Assembly: GCF_000513935.1 (NCBI RefSeq)
Contig: NZ_AZUY01000021.1
Span: 342-64,341, forward strand
Direction of reading: 5' to 3'
Source: Mesorhizobium sp. WSM3626
GTDB taxonomy: Bacteria > Pseudomonadota > Alphaproteobacteria > Rhizobiales > Rhizobiaceae
DNA length: 64,000 bases
The notes under the pieces: model-generated
What the model saw: the letters and a program-made list of their open reading frames with translations, nothing else
What the model was told of the DNA's origin: nothing
The model's database searches: none
Shown: one piece after another, positions 9,179 through 18,800 of the stretch
Numbering within the stretch: the stretch's first letter is position 1
How the letters are laid out: each line of letters opens with the position of its first letter
Made by a program: the position numbers and the translations under genes

Positions 9179-9240
9179 TGCCTGTGGCGCCCGCCATTGG
9201 ACGCCTGTTCGATTGCCCGAGAAGGGCTCGGTTATTTCAA

Positions 9241-9257
9241 AGCAGGAACCGTGCCAG
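9241..9257 (-). promoter_or_regulatory. Sigma-54 (-24/-12) promoter of the nitrate operon
   Basis: The minus strand reads CTGGCACGGTTCCTGCT, matching TGGCACG-N4-TTGCW at all but one position, with the GG and GC doublets exactly 10 bases apart. It predicts a start near 9230 and a leader of ~180 bases. RpoN/NtrC control of nitrate assimilation is established in rhizobia. Confidence 0.8.
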
Positions 9258-9375
9258 TTTCTGAGCTGGCCGGAATGTCTAACGAAATCAGTTAGATCAC
9301 CGACTCATGGTTCGGTCGCGCCAGCAACGGATAAGGTCAAACATTGACCAATCCAGTCGATGGATCGCATAAATT

Positions 9376-9390
9376 TTGTGCAATGCACAA
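9376..9390. promoter_or_regulatory. Dyad upstream of the sigma-54 promoter
   Basis: TTGTGC-AAT-GCACAA is a perfect 6-3-6 palindrome ~120 bases upstream of the -24 box, the usual distance for an enhancer-protein site. Twelve bases (TTTGTGCAATGC) recur at 11266-11277, just upstream of nasT. The half-sites are in the opposite order to the NtrC consensus (GCAC...GTGC), so the bound protein is uncertain. Confidence 0.4.
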
Positions 9391-9407
9391 GAATGGCGCG
9401 CGAATGA

Positions 9408-10634
9408 TCAGCGGCGCGACTGGCCCGCAATATAGGCGTCGATCTCATCGGGATCGAAGATCTGGCCGTCGAAGAAGCCGTCCGGGCCGAGCACCAGGCT
9501 TGCGCCCGCCGAGCCCACCGGGGTCGCCACCTTGAGCGCGCCCTCGACCTTGGCATTGGCGCCGGGCAGCGCGACGCCGAGCGGCTTCAGCGCCGAGCGG
9601 TACAGGTCGGGCCGGTAGCAATCGCGGGCGATGGCAAGGTTTTCCGGCGTGTGCGCGACATGCCCCCAGCGGACCATCTGCGTGTAGAACCACAGTGAAT
9701 GGCTTTTCCAGGGGAAGTTGGCCGCCTTGTCGAACGGCACGAAGAAGTCCTCGATGTCCAGCTCCGCCCCGCCGCCCAGCCGGAGACGGCCGGTCAGGAT
9801 CGGCATCTGGACGACCGGCGGCAGGCCAAGGAAGCCACGTTGCGCCATCACCGCGGCCAATTCGTCGCGGTTCGCGGGATCCTGGCACCAGCGCGCCGAG
9901 TGATGCAGTGCGCGCAAGAGCGCCGCCAGCGCCTCGGGGCTCTGTTCGGCCCAAGCCTTGCGCACGCCGATCACCTTCTCGGGACTGTTGCGCCAGAGCA
10001 GCGCCTTGACGGTAACGATATGGCCGATGCCGGCTGCCACGGCGGCGCTGTTCCAGGGTTCGCCGACGCAATAGCCGTCGATGCGGCCGGCTGCCAGCGC
10101 GTCGGCCATGAAGGGCGGCGGCACGATGACGATCTCGATCTCGCGCGAGGGATCGATGCCGCAGGCGGCAAGCCAGTAGCGCAGTTCGTAATTGTGCCCG
10201 GAATGGGGATGCACGACGGCAAAGCGCAGTGGGTCGCGGCCGGCGGCCGCCCGCTCGCGGATGAACGCGCCAAGGGCCGCGCCGGCGCGAGCCGGATCGA
10301 GATCGGGCACGGCGCCGTGCGCCGCCATGCCGGCCCAGACGGCGTTGGAGATGGTGACGCAGTTGCCGCCGAGCCCCAGCGAAAAGGGCACGATGGTCTC
10401 GGAGGCGAGGGGGGTGAGGCCAAGATTGCAGGCGAGCGGCATCGGCCCGAGCATGTGCGCGAGGTCGAAATGGCCGATGGCGATGCGGTCGCGGATGTTG
10501 GCCCAGGAGGTCTCGCGGTGAAGGGTGAGATCGATGCCTTCGCGCGCGGCAAAGCCCAGTTCGCCGGCCGCGACCAGGACGGCGCTATCGAAAAGCGGCA
10601 TGAAGCCGGCGGTGATCTGGTGCTCGGCGCCCAT
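9408..10634 (-). CDS. nasS: NasS, nitrate-sensing periplasmic-binding-fold protein
   Basis: A 408-residue protein of the NrtA/CmpA nitrate-binding family. It has no signal peptide, so it works in the cytoplasm as a sensor and not as a transporter subunit. In the known NasS-NasT system, NasS holds NasT inactive until nitrate or nitrite binds. Family landmarks include HQITAGFMPLFDSA near the N-terminus, DLAHMLGPMP and a central GYCVGEPWN block. The gene follows nasT by 2 bases and lies directly upstream of the sigma-54 promoter and leader of the nitrate reductase operon. Confidence 0.92.
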   Translation of the reverse strand: MGAEHQITAGFMPLFDSAVLVAAGELGFAAREGIDLTLHRETSWANIRDRIAIGHFDLAHMLGPMPLACNLGLTPLASETIVPFSLGLGGNCVTISNAVWAGMAAHGAVPDLDPARAGAALGAFIRERAAAGRDPLRFAVVHPHSGHNYELRYWLAACGIDPSREIEIVIVPPPFMADALAAGRIDGYCVGEPWNSAAVAAGIGHIVTVKALLWRNSPEKVIGVRKAWAEQSPEALAALLRALHHSARWCQDPANRDELAAVMAQRGFLGLPPVVQMPILTGRLRLGGGAELDIEDFFVPFDKAANFPWKSHSLWFYTQMVRWGHVAHTPENLAIARDCYRPDLYRSALKPLGVALPGANAKVEGALKVATPVGSAGASLVLGPDGFFDGQIFDPDEIDAYIAGQSRR

Positions 10635-10636
10635 GT

Positions 10637-11239
10637 CTATTCGTCCTCCGCCGGTCCGAGAAGCCCGGCGGCAGTCACCAGGCTCTGGGCGATATCGCTG
10701 ATCTTGCGGTTCTGGTTCATCGCCGTCTTGCGCAGCAGCGTGTAGGCGGCCTCTTCGGTCAGGCCGCGCGACTTCATCAGGATGCCCTTGGCGCGGTCGA
10801 TCACCTTGCGGCTCTCGAGCTCGCTGCGCGCCTCTTCCAGTTCGCGCGCCATGCGCGAGAAAGCGTTGAAGCGGCTCACCGCCATGTCGAGGATCGGCTT
10901 GACGCGCTCCTGCCTCAACCCGTCGACGACATAGGCCGAAACGCCGGCATCGACCGCCGCCTCGATCGAGGCCTGGTCGGAACGGTCGACGAACATGGCG
11001 ATCGGCCGCTTCACCGCACGCGACAGCTGGAACATGTTTTCCAGCATGTCGCGGTTGGGGTTTTCCAGGTCGATGACGATGACGTCGGGCTCGATCTCGG
11101 CGATGCGGCGCGCAATGCCGCTGACGTCATGGATGACGGTGACCCGCTCATGGCCCGCCTCGCGCAAGCCGGCCTCGATTATCGAAGCGCGGATGCGGTT
11201 TTCGTCGATCACCAGGACGGCGAGTGAAGTTCGGATCAT
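10637..11239 (-). CDS. nasT: NasT, ANTAR-domain RNA-binding antiterminator
   Basis: A 200-residue response-regulator-like protein. Residues ~5-120 are a receiver fold that keeps D57 but has lost other phosphorylation residues (no clear Thr/Ser at the switch position), as expected for a regulator controlled by NasS binding. Residues ~130-195 form the ANTAR RNA-binding domain (KVIDRAKGILMKSRGLTEEAA). When released by NasS in nitrate it prevents termination in the leader of the nitrate operon. The shared TTTGTGCAATGC element lies ~30 bases upstream of its ATG. Confidence 0.93.
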   Translation of the reverse strand: MIRTSLAVLVIDENRIRASIIEAGLREAGHERVTVIHDVSGIARRIAEIEPDVIVIDLENPNRDMLENMFQLSRAVKRPIAMFVDRSDQASIEAAVDAGVSAYVVDGLRQERVKPILDMAVSRFNAFSRMARELEEARSELESRKVIDRAKGILMKSRGLTEEAAYTLLRKTAMNQNRKISDIAQSLVTAAGLLGPAEDE

Positions 11240-11368
11240 ACCCGCATTGTGGGCATGCTGGGGAATTTGTGCAATGCGGCAACAGCCGCGTCCGTGGAAA
11301 GACGACTGCCGTCAACGGCTATCCTTGGCGGCAGCCCGCCAAGGATAGGATCAGGAGACGGAGCGGCC

Positions 11369-11689
11369 TCAGCCGCAGACGCGAACGTCCTCGAACACTC
11401 TGTGATGGTGGCGCCAATGCACGATCGTTTCCGTGTGGCAGCGGTGGTGCCGGCGGTGCCAGCGGTAGCCGCCATTGTCGTAGTCATTGTACTGAGCGTT
11501 CTGGTCGCCATCATACTGGTTGTCATAGCGGCGCTCATGATGACGGCGAACGACAATCCCGGAATCGTCATCCGAGGAATATTGGTTGTCATCGTCGGAC
11601 TGGATCGTCAAACTTGCGGCTTGCGTTGGCGCAATGACTGAAGCCGTCGCGGCAAACGCCAATAGGGTAGCCAAAATCACCTTCTTCAC
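11369..11689 (-). CDS. Small secreted His/Asp-rich protein
   Basis: A 106-residue protein beginning at a GTG preceded by a perfect AGGAGG nine bases upstream. It has a clear signal peptide (KKVILATLLAFAATASVIA, cleavage near TQAA). The mature part starts with an Asp/Ser-rich stretch (SDDDNQYSSDDD), followed by tyrosine- and asparagine-rich sequence and a His/Arg-rich end (HRRHHR, HWRHHHR) with two cysteines. Such composition suggests metal or polyanion binding in the periplasm, but no family is recognised. A weak EcfG-like promoter lies ~30 bases upstream. Confidence 0.65.
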   Translation of the reverse strand: MKKVILATLLAFAATASVIAPTQAASLTIQSDDDNQYSSDDDSGIVVRRHHERRYDNQYDGDQNAQYNDYDNGGYRWHRRHHRCHTETIVHWRHHHRVFEDVRVCG

Positions 11690-11719
11690 GTTTCGTCCTC
11701 CTGCGGGTTGACTGGCATC

Positions 11720-11745
11720 AACTCGCAACAGGACGGGCTTGTTCC
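11720..11745 (-). promoter_or_regulatory. Weak EcfG-like promoter
   Basis: GGAAC-N17-AGTT on the minus strand, ~30 bases upstream of the GTG start of the His/Asp-rich protein. The spacer is one base longer than in the eleven other sites of this window, so support is modest. Confidence 0.35.
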
Positions 11746-11811
11746 AGCTACATACCACACGCTTTCCAACGCGGTGGACATCAAGACGTGACCGAAGCGC
11801 GGCAAAAATCA

Positions 11812-12612
11812 CTACAAATGGACGAAGGCGGTCAGCGGCAGATGGTCGGAGGCCACGCGCGACAGCGGCGTGTCATGCGCTTCGACGGCCGCGATAATGC
11901 CGTGCCGGTTGGCCATGATCCGATCGAGCGCCAGCAGCGGCAGGTTGGACGGGAACGTGGGGACTGCCGGCGGCTGCGGGCCGAAGGTCGCGTGCAGCGT
12001 GTTCAGCGCGGAGCGGTTTCCGAGCCGCCACTCGTTCAGATCGCCGAGCAGGAGCGTCGGCTTCTCATCGGGGCTGTTCATGAGATCGAGCACGACCTGG
12101 GCCTGCTGCGAGCGGGAGCGGCGCAGCAATCCGAGATGGGCCGCGATGATGCGCAAGGATTGATTTCCGTCGAAATCAATCTCCGCCACCACTGCGCCGC
12201 GCGGTTCGAGACCCGGAAGCCTGATCTGATGCACGTCGCGAACGACGCCCCTTTTGAACAGCAGGACATTGCCGTGCCAGCCATGGCCTTTGCCGGTTGC
12301 GGAAATGGGCACCGGCACGAGCCCGGTTTCCAGTTCGAGGCGGTGCAGGTCGAGAAGCCCGACACGGTCGCCGAAACGATTGTCGGCCTCCTGCAGGGCG
12401 ATGACGTCGGGGGCGATCTCGCGGATGACGCGGCTGGTGCGGTCGGGATCGAATTTGCGGTCGACGCCGATGCATTTGTGGACGTTGTAGGAGGCGACCA
12501 GCGTCCCGGTGACGCCGTCCTTCTTCGGCGACGAAGCGTTGGCCTTGCGCATCCGCCTGTCGCGAATGGACAGGAGCATACTGGCCGGCAGGCTGCGCCC
12601 GCTCATTCGCAT
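11812..12612 (-). CDS. Endonuclease/exonuclease/phosphatase-family protein
   Basis: A 266-residue member of the Mg2+-dependent EEP superfamily (DNase I / inositol-phosphatase fold). Catalytic blocks are visible: SYNVHKCIG, the metal-binding ALQEAD, the LLLGDLNEW block (D and N), and the C-terminal SDHLPL with the catalytic His. No convincing signal peptide. It lies downstream of a cardiolipin synthase on the same strand, a pairing seen often in rhizobia, which suggests a phosphodiester or phospholipid substrate over DNA; that is inference. The ATG at 12612 has GGGCGGG just upstream. Confidence 0.8.
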   Translation of the reverse strand: MRMSGRSLPASMLLSIRDRRMRKANASSPKKDGVTGTLVASYNVHKCIGVDRKFDPDRTSRVIREIAPDVIALQEADNRFGDRVGLLDLHRLELETGLVPVPISATGKGHGWHGNVLLFKRGVVRDVHQIRLPGLEPRGAVVAEIDFDGNQSLRIIAAHLGLLRRSRSQQAQVVLDLMNSPDEKPTLLLGDLNEWRLGNRSALNTLHATFGPQPPAVPTFPSNLPLLALDRIMANRHGIIAAVEAHDTPLSRVASDHLPLTAFVHL

Positions 12613-12754
12613 AACCCGCCCATCATCCCTACGGTTCTCACCATGCACCTAGAAATAGAGTCTTTCGGCCAATGTTCCATCGTTGGTGACATGCTACCGG
12701 GCAAACACGTCGTTTTGTTAAAGATAGGATTTTTCTCGCAGATAATGGTTTTTT

Positions 12755-14218
12755 CTAGAGATAGGGCGAACCCAGCCAGAGGATGCGGTCGAACAGGCGG
12801 ATGATGAAGGGACGCGCCCGCAAGGAGGCCAGCGTGACTGGAACAGCCGTTTCGATCGCCGTTTCGATCCGGGTGTCGATTTCGGTGGCGAAGCCTGCGT
12901 CGAGGACCTCCAGGTCGATCTCGAAGTTGAGCCGCAGCGAGCGGGCATCGAGGTTGGAGGACCCGACATAGGCCCACACGCCGTCGATGGAAAGCAGCTT
13001 GGAATGGTCGAAAGGGCCATCCGTGCGCCATATGCGGCAATAATTCTTCAGGATCTGGTCGAATTGCGCGGTCATGGCGCGGTCGACAAGGAAAAGGTTG
13101 TTCACCGCCGGCACCACGACATCGATCTCGACACCACGCCTGGCCGCGGTGACCAGGGCACTGATCAGTTCCCGGTCCGGCAGGAAATAGGGCGACATCA
13201 GGCGTATCGACTTGCGCGCCACCGAGAAGGCGCCGATCAGCAGTTTGTGGTTGGTTTCGTTGCTGGCATCCGGCCCGGATGCGACCGCACGCACCAGCAT
13301 CGGCTGGCCGGCGGGCGGTGAAACCGGCACGATCCGCCAGGCATCGCACTTCAGCGCCTCCCTGGTGGCGAACCGCCAGTCTTCCGCGGCGACCGAAAAG
13401 AGATCGGCGACAACGGGTCCGGTGACCTGGAAATGCGTGTCCCTGGCGCTGTTCGACCCGGCGAACTCCGACGAAAAACCCTTGCGGATGTTCATGCCGC
13501 CGGTAAAGGCAACCGTGCCGTCGATCACCAGGATCTTGCGGTGGGTCCGCAGGTTGGCATAGGGCAGGCGCAGGCCCATGACGATGTTGCCGTTGAAGAC
13601 ATCCGCCGTGATGTTGGCGCGGCGCAGATGTCCCAGGATGCTGGGGACGGAGTAGCGGGCGCCGACGGCATCGATCAGCACACGCACGGTGACGCCGCGC
13701 CGGACAGCGCCGGCCAGCGCCTTGACGAAAAGCAGGCCGACGGCGTCATTGTCGAAAATATAGGTCTCCAGCAGGACGCTGCGCTCGGCCCCTTCGATTG
13801 CCGCGCACATTGCGGGGTAGGCCTCGTCGCCGCTCTCCAGCACGTCGATTGCATTTCCCGGGTTGAGCGCGCGCCGCGCCACCCTGTCGCCCAGCGTCCT
13901 GAGGCCGGCGAAGCGCTGTCCATAGCACTCGACGATCAACGCCTCTTCGGCGGCGACGTCGCGCTCATGCTTGGCCGACACCAGGCCCTCGGCGAGCGGG
14001 CGCTGCGCGCTGATCGTGGCGCGGCGGATGCGATTGATGCCGGCCACGGCATAGATCAGCACGCCGAGGATCGGCGACAGCACCATGACGCCGACCCAGC
14101 CGGTGGCGGCGCGGACGTCCTCCTTGGTCATGACGGCGTGGGCAATGCCGATGGTCGCCATCACCACCGAGATGATCGCCAGTATTTGGGTCCAGTGAAT
14201 CACCAGGGTCTCGAACAT
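12755..14218 (-). CDS. cls: Cardiolipin synthase, phospholipase D family
   Basis: Joins phosphatidylglycerol or related lipids to make cardiolipin at the inner membrane. The 487-residue protein has two N-terminal membrane helices (~residues 5-25 and 35-55) and two HKD catalytic motifs (HRKILVIDG with GGMN, and HSKLLSIDG with GSSNLD), the layout of bacterial Cls. The ATG at 14218 (MFETLVIHW) is preferred over an in-frame start 66 bases earlier because it gives the normal N-terminus. The intergenic 12613-12754 downstream is AT-rich with no gene. Confidence 0.88.
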   Translation of the reverse strand: MFETLVIHWTQILAIISVVMATIGIAHAVMTKEDVRAATGWVGVMVLSPILGVLIYAVAGINRIRRATISAQRPLAEGLVSAKHERDVAAEEALIVECYGQRFAGLRTLGDRVARRALNPGNAIDVLESGDEAYPAMCAAIEGAERSVLLETYIFDNDAVGLLFVKALAGAVRRGVTVRVLIDAVGARYSVPSILGHLRRANITADVFNGNIVMGLRLPYANLRTHRKILVIDGTVAFTGGMNIRKGFSSEFAGSNSARDTHFQVTGPVVADLFSVAAEDWRFATREALKCDAWRIVPVSPPAGQPMLVRAVASGPDASNETNHKLLIGAFSVARKSIRLMSPYFLPDRELISALVTAARRGVEIDVVVPAVNNLFLVDRAMTAQFDQILKNYCRIWRTDGPFDHSKLLSIDGVWAYVGSSNLDARSLRLNFEIDLEVLDAGFATEIDTRIETAIETAVPVTLASLRARPFIIRLFDRILWLGSPYL

Positions 14219-14538
14219 TGCCGGGACTATCCAGCGAGCGCCCGCGGAAGGCAATGCAGCCGGGCGATGTCCACATCCGACCATTGGCCGCGCGTTACCG
14301 GGTTGTGTCTACGGATGCAAGAACGGCTGGCGCTTGGTTATTTGAGCAAGCCAACCAGGACGCTGAAAGCGGCGTTCACCCCTGACCCCAGGAAAGCATA
14401 GGGCCGTTGTGATCCGGCGTCTTCCCGTGCTGCTTTGGTCATCCAGGGCTTCCTGTACTTTGGTGCCGCATCCATTGTATATCAGAGGGAACAAAATTGC
14501 CGATGTAACACTTCGGCTGAAGGCGAGGGGGGCGCCGG

Positions 14539-14727
14539 ATGATCACGTTCAACTTCGAAGGGCCGGCCGACGGCGATATGTCGGCCGATTGCCAGGACCA
14601 GTTGCTGCCTCTCATCAATGGGATCGTCCAGGCGGCGGTGGCTGCCGGCTGGAACCGGGACGACGTTCTTCTGGCTTTCGTGGAACTCGCCTGGGATCTG
14701 TACGAGAACCGGCGCGGTGATCTGTAG
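14539..14727 (+). CDS. Small acidic hypothetical protein
   Basis: A 62-residue protein starting at an ATG with a G-rich ribosome site (GAGGGGGG) about 7 bases before. It has no signal peptide or membrane segment; the sequence is acidic and likely helical (NRDDVLLAFVELAWDLYENR). Small rhizobial proteins of this length and composition are common, but I cannot assign a function. It stands alone between the cardiolipin synthase and the AraC-type regulator. Confidence 0.5.
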   Translation: MITFNFEGPADGDMSADCQDQLLPLINGIVQAAVAAGWNRDDVLLAFVELAWDLYENRRGDL

Positions 14728-15231
14728 CCGTTCATTTTTCTACCTTTTCCCGAATAAAGATTTTTCTTTGCGCGTGGGAGTTCTTCCCAAGTCAATGTGC
14801 GTGCGTTACGCTGTCTTCGGGTCGGGGAAACGGGATTTGAGGCGGCGTCGAGACGGCTGAGGCAGCGTGAATGAAAAATGCGGACGAGGCTCGGGAAAGC
14901 GGCGTTTCCCGGGGCATCGATCGGAAGCGGATAGCTCGATACGTCCTGGACAACATTCCTGAAAATGCCGGTCCGCGAAAGGCCGGGCAAGGGAACGTGA
15001 TCCATTCGGTCCGCAGACCCGGCTCGCGGACATTCCTGGCCAGGGAATACCCCTTAGCGATCGTGCCTGCGCCGATGCGGCCCGCGCATCGTTCGCCGTC
15101 GGGACGGGTCGACCATGTGAACGGGCCTGACGATGCAGGCCCGTTGCGATCAATCACGAATTATTTTCCGGGGGAACGAGGAAGGAGTCCTCGGGTTGAA
15201 CTCCATCCGGGACCTGTCAGGAGGCCGAAGA
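14728..15231. other. Intergenic region, nothing identified
   Basis: About 500 bases with several overlapping open frames on both strands, none with a credible ribosome site, composition or motif. A T-rich patch at 14730-14770 follows the small gene and may mark its transcript end. The right end is presumably the promoter of the AraC-type regulator. Confidence 0.4.
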
Positions 15232-15651
15232 ATGCCGGGCGATGATGATTTCCCCGGGTCGGTTTCCCGAATCAATTCGGCCCGGCAGCCGGAGTTCAAT
15301 GCCAAAGGCGGGCTTTCTCCGCGCGGCGCACGCAAGGTGCAGGACTTCCTGCGCGAGAACTTCACGCGCAAGCTGGCGCTTGCCGAGATGGCAGCGGTCT
15401 GCGGGCTTTCGCCCTCTCACTTCGTGCGGGCGTTTGCCAGGACGTTCGGGGTGCCGCCGCACCAATATGTTCTCGACCTGCGGCTGGACCTTGCCGAAAG
15501 GCTGCTTGCCGACAGCCGCATGACGATCGCCGACATCGCCCATTCCAGTGGATTTTCAAGCCAGAGCCATTTTACCACCATGATGAAGAAATACCGGCAG
15601 GTGACGCCATTGCAGGCACGGATGCGCAAGCTTAGCGCCAAGATTAGATGA
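15232..15651 (+). CDS. AraC-family transcription regulator, DNA-binding domain only
   Basis: A 139-residue protein made up almost wholly of the two helix-turn-helix AraC/XylS domain (residues ~40-135). The second-helix signature is intact (MTIADIAHSSGFSSQSHFTTMMKK followed by VTPLQ). There is no ligand-binding domain, so it is a short, SoxS-like regulator. The ATG at 15232 is preferred because AGGAGG lies 9 bases upstream; the frame extends further but without a good start. It ends 197 bases before the adhesin gene on the same strand and might control it. Confidence 0.8.
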   Translation: MPGDDDFPGSVSRINSARQPEFNAKGGLSPRGARKVQDFLRENFTRKLALAEMAAVCGLSPSHFVRAFARTFGVPPHQYVLDLRLDLAERLLADSRMTIADIAHSSGFSSQSHFTTMMKKYRQVTPLQARMRKLSAKIR

Positions 15652-15848
15652 GGCTCCGTTCGCGACATTGTTTGATTACTTGGTTCTAAAGCAGTGGCTA
15701 AGGTAACGAGCCGTTAACCTCCGCCGGGTTGCTCGGCTCTTTTCTCACAAGACAGCAATATCGTGAAATACCGCAAGTCGGAATCATGTCTTGCTCTCCT
15801 GGATTGGAATTGTCAGACGATTCCATGCCGGCCAGCGGAGAGGGCACC

Positions 15849-18800
15849 ATGACCGACACTCAGATTTCGAGCGGCTCGCTTCTTGTGCAGCGTCGCGCGG
15901 CGCATTTCGCCGGGCACTGGATCGTGGGGGCCGATCTGGGCTCGCGCTCGGCCCGGCGCCGTCTGATGGCTGTGCTGCGCATGGCGCATGGCGTGCTCGG
16001 GATGGGGCGCAAGCGCCTGGGGCTGGGAACGCTGGGCGTCGGCGGGATGCTCGGGGCCGTCGTCGGGGTCATGTTCCCGCAGACGGCGTTCGCCCAGCTT
16101 GCCATCGGGAACGGGGTTCTGACCAACACCGCGAACTGCACGACTCCCTCTGCAGGGGTGCAAAGCACAGCTATCGGTTGCGGCAGCACCGCTACTGGCT
16201 CTGCTTCAACCGCCATCGGGACTGGCGCCACGGTGAACGGCAACGATGGGGTGGCGTTGGGCACCGGTATCACCGCAACAGGCAATGCTTCGATCGCCAT
16301 CGGCTATACGATGAGTGCCACTGGCCTCAACGCCATAGGAATAGGGGTCTTCGCGAACGCCAACGGCGTCAATGCTCTTGCCGTAGGCGGGAACGCTCGC
16401 GCACTCGTGGATGGAGCATCGGCCTTTGGTGTCAACAGCACCGCGAACGGGGCGAACGCCGTCGCGCTGGGCTCAACGGCCAGCGCTTCGGGTGGTGCCT
16501 CGGTGGCGATCGGATTGTCCTCCAACGCCTCGTCAGCAAACGGTGCAGCCATAGCCATGGGGGTCGGCGCCAAGGCAAACGCCGGTACTGGCGGCGGTTC
16601 TCCCGTTGCCATTGGCACGAACGCCAATGCAAGCGGCACCGCTCCTGCCGGCTTCACGTTCGAGGCGGTCGCGCTCGGCACAGCCGCAGCCTCAACGGGG
16701 GCATGGTCGGCCGCCGTAGGCTCGAGCTCTTCCGCGACCGGGACAGGGGCAAGCGCGTTCGGCACGTCCGCCACAGCCTCGGCGAACCAGTCCACGGCGA
16801 TCGGAAACGGAGCAGCTGCGTCCGGTGTCGGAACCACGGCCATGGGTTACCTGGCCAAAGCCACCGGGACGAATGCCGTTTCGATTGGCAACCAGGCCAG
16901 CGCCGGGGGGTTGAACTCGCAAGCGCTCGGCAACGTCGCCAACGCTTCGGGCAATTTCGCGTTGGCTCTGGGCAATCAGGCCGTGTCGAGCGGAGTGGGC
17001 TCCGTCGCGGCGGGTTCGGGAGCCCAGGCCACGGGGGTCTCGACCACGGCGCTTGGCAACAACGCCGCGGCGACGGCCGCGAACGCAAGCGCGCTGGGCC
17101 TGGGCGCCACTGCGGGCGGTGTAGACGGCACGGCGATCGGCAAGCAAGCCAATGCGAGCGCGCAGGACGCCATAGCCCTGGGCACCACCTCAATTGCGAG
17201 TGGCACGGCCAGCACAGCGGTTGGTAACGTCGCCGTTGCCAGCGGGGCAAACGCCTCCTCGTTCGGATCCGGAGCAACTGCGGCTGGAGACAATTCTCTC
17301 GCCGCCGGCGTCAGCGCCAGCGCCGGCGGAAGCGCCAGCACCGCTCTCGGCATCGGGACCGTAGCCAGCGCCGACAATTCCACTGCCGTCGGACGTGAAT
17401 CCCGCGCCACGGGACTCAACAGTACCGCGCTCGGCCGCGGCGCCCAAAGTAGCGCCCTGAACTCCATCTCTCTCGGCGCTGGGACGAGGGCGTCCGGAAT
17501 AGGCGCCGTCTATGTCGGCTCAAGCACTTTTGCAACGAGCGCCAGTGGAGACAACGCCATCGGCATCGGCACGGACGTGACGGCATCGGATGCCGACGCC
17601 ATTGCAATGGGGCGCGACAGCCAGGCGACGGCAGCCAGCGCCATCGCGGTCGGTCTACAGTCCGCTGCGCTCGCCGCCGACTCCATCGCCATCGGCACCG
17701 GCGCGACTGCCGATGGCGGCAAGGCCGTGGCCATCGGCGCTGGCAACACCGCTTATGGCGACGGCGCGGTCGCCATAGGCGATCCGAGTTATGCCAGCGG
17801 TACCGGCGCCTTCACGGGCGGCGCCAACAACATCGCCAACAGCGACGGCACGGCAACCGCCACCGCCGCCAACCAGGCGGCGGGCGCCGTCGCCATCGGC
17901 AACAACAACAAGGCGATCGGGCAAGGCTCCGTGGCGCTCGGCAACGGCTCCACGGCGGGGGCCGCCGGCCTCGCGGGCAATGTCGCGCTCGGCAATGGCG
18001 CGACGGCGGCGGCGAGCTCCGGAGACGTGGCGCTGGGCTCCGGTTCGACGACCGTGGCTGCGGTTGCCACGCCCAGCGCCGTCATCAACGGCACGACCTA
18101 CGCCTTCCAGGGCACCGCGCCCACCTCGACGGTCAGCATCGGCGCGCCCGGCGCGGAACGCACGCTCACCAATCTGGCGGCCGGGCGGATCAGCGCGCTC
18201 TCGACCGACGCGATCAACGGCTCGCAGCTCTTCGCCACCAATCAAGCGGTCGATGCCATCGGCGCCGCCATCACCAACATCAATGTTGGTGGCGGCATCA
18301 AGTATTTCCACGCCAACTCGACGCTGGCGGATTCGCAGGCGCTGGGCACCGATTCAGTCGCCGTCGGCCCCAATGCCGTGGCCAACAATGCCGGCGACGT
18401 CGCGATCGGCCTCAATTCGGCATCGGGCCCCACGACCGCCGTCGGCGGCACGACGATCGGCGGCGTCAACTACACCTTCGCCGGCGGCACGCCGGCCGGC
18501 GCCTTCTCCGTCGGTTCGGCCGGCGCCGCGCGCCAGATCCAGAATGTCGCGGCCGGGCAGTTGAACGGCGGTTCCACCGACGCCGTCAACGGTTCGCAGC
18601 TCTTCGCCACCAACCAGCAGGTGACGCAGAACACCACCGACATCGCCGCCATCGGCGGCAACATCACCAATCTCGGCAACACGATCAACAACATCGCCGG
18701 CGACACCTCGACCGCCTATACCGACGCCAATGGCGTGGGCATCCGCTACGCCCGCACCAACGAGGCCGGACTGGCGCAGACCGATTCCTTCGCCCAAGGC

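Noticed and set aside
9047..9230. Assignment of the two ANTAR hexaloop hairpins in the nitrate leader
   Set aside because: Small stems exist (around 9206-9222 and 9140-9150), but neither loop clearly has A at position 1 and G at position 4; left for folding software.
14439..15005. Minus-strand open frame of 188 codons opposite the small gene at 14539
   Set aside because: Atypical Ser/Arg-rich composition, no ribosome site and it covers a better-supported small gene.
16160..18000. Short periodic repeats that could suggest a CRISPR or minisatellite
   Set aside because: They are in frame and encode the head repeats of a trimeric adhesin; unit sequences vary too much for CRISPR.
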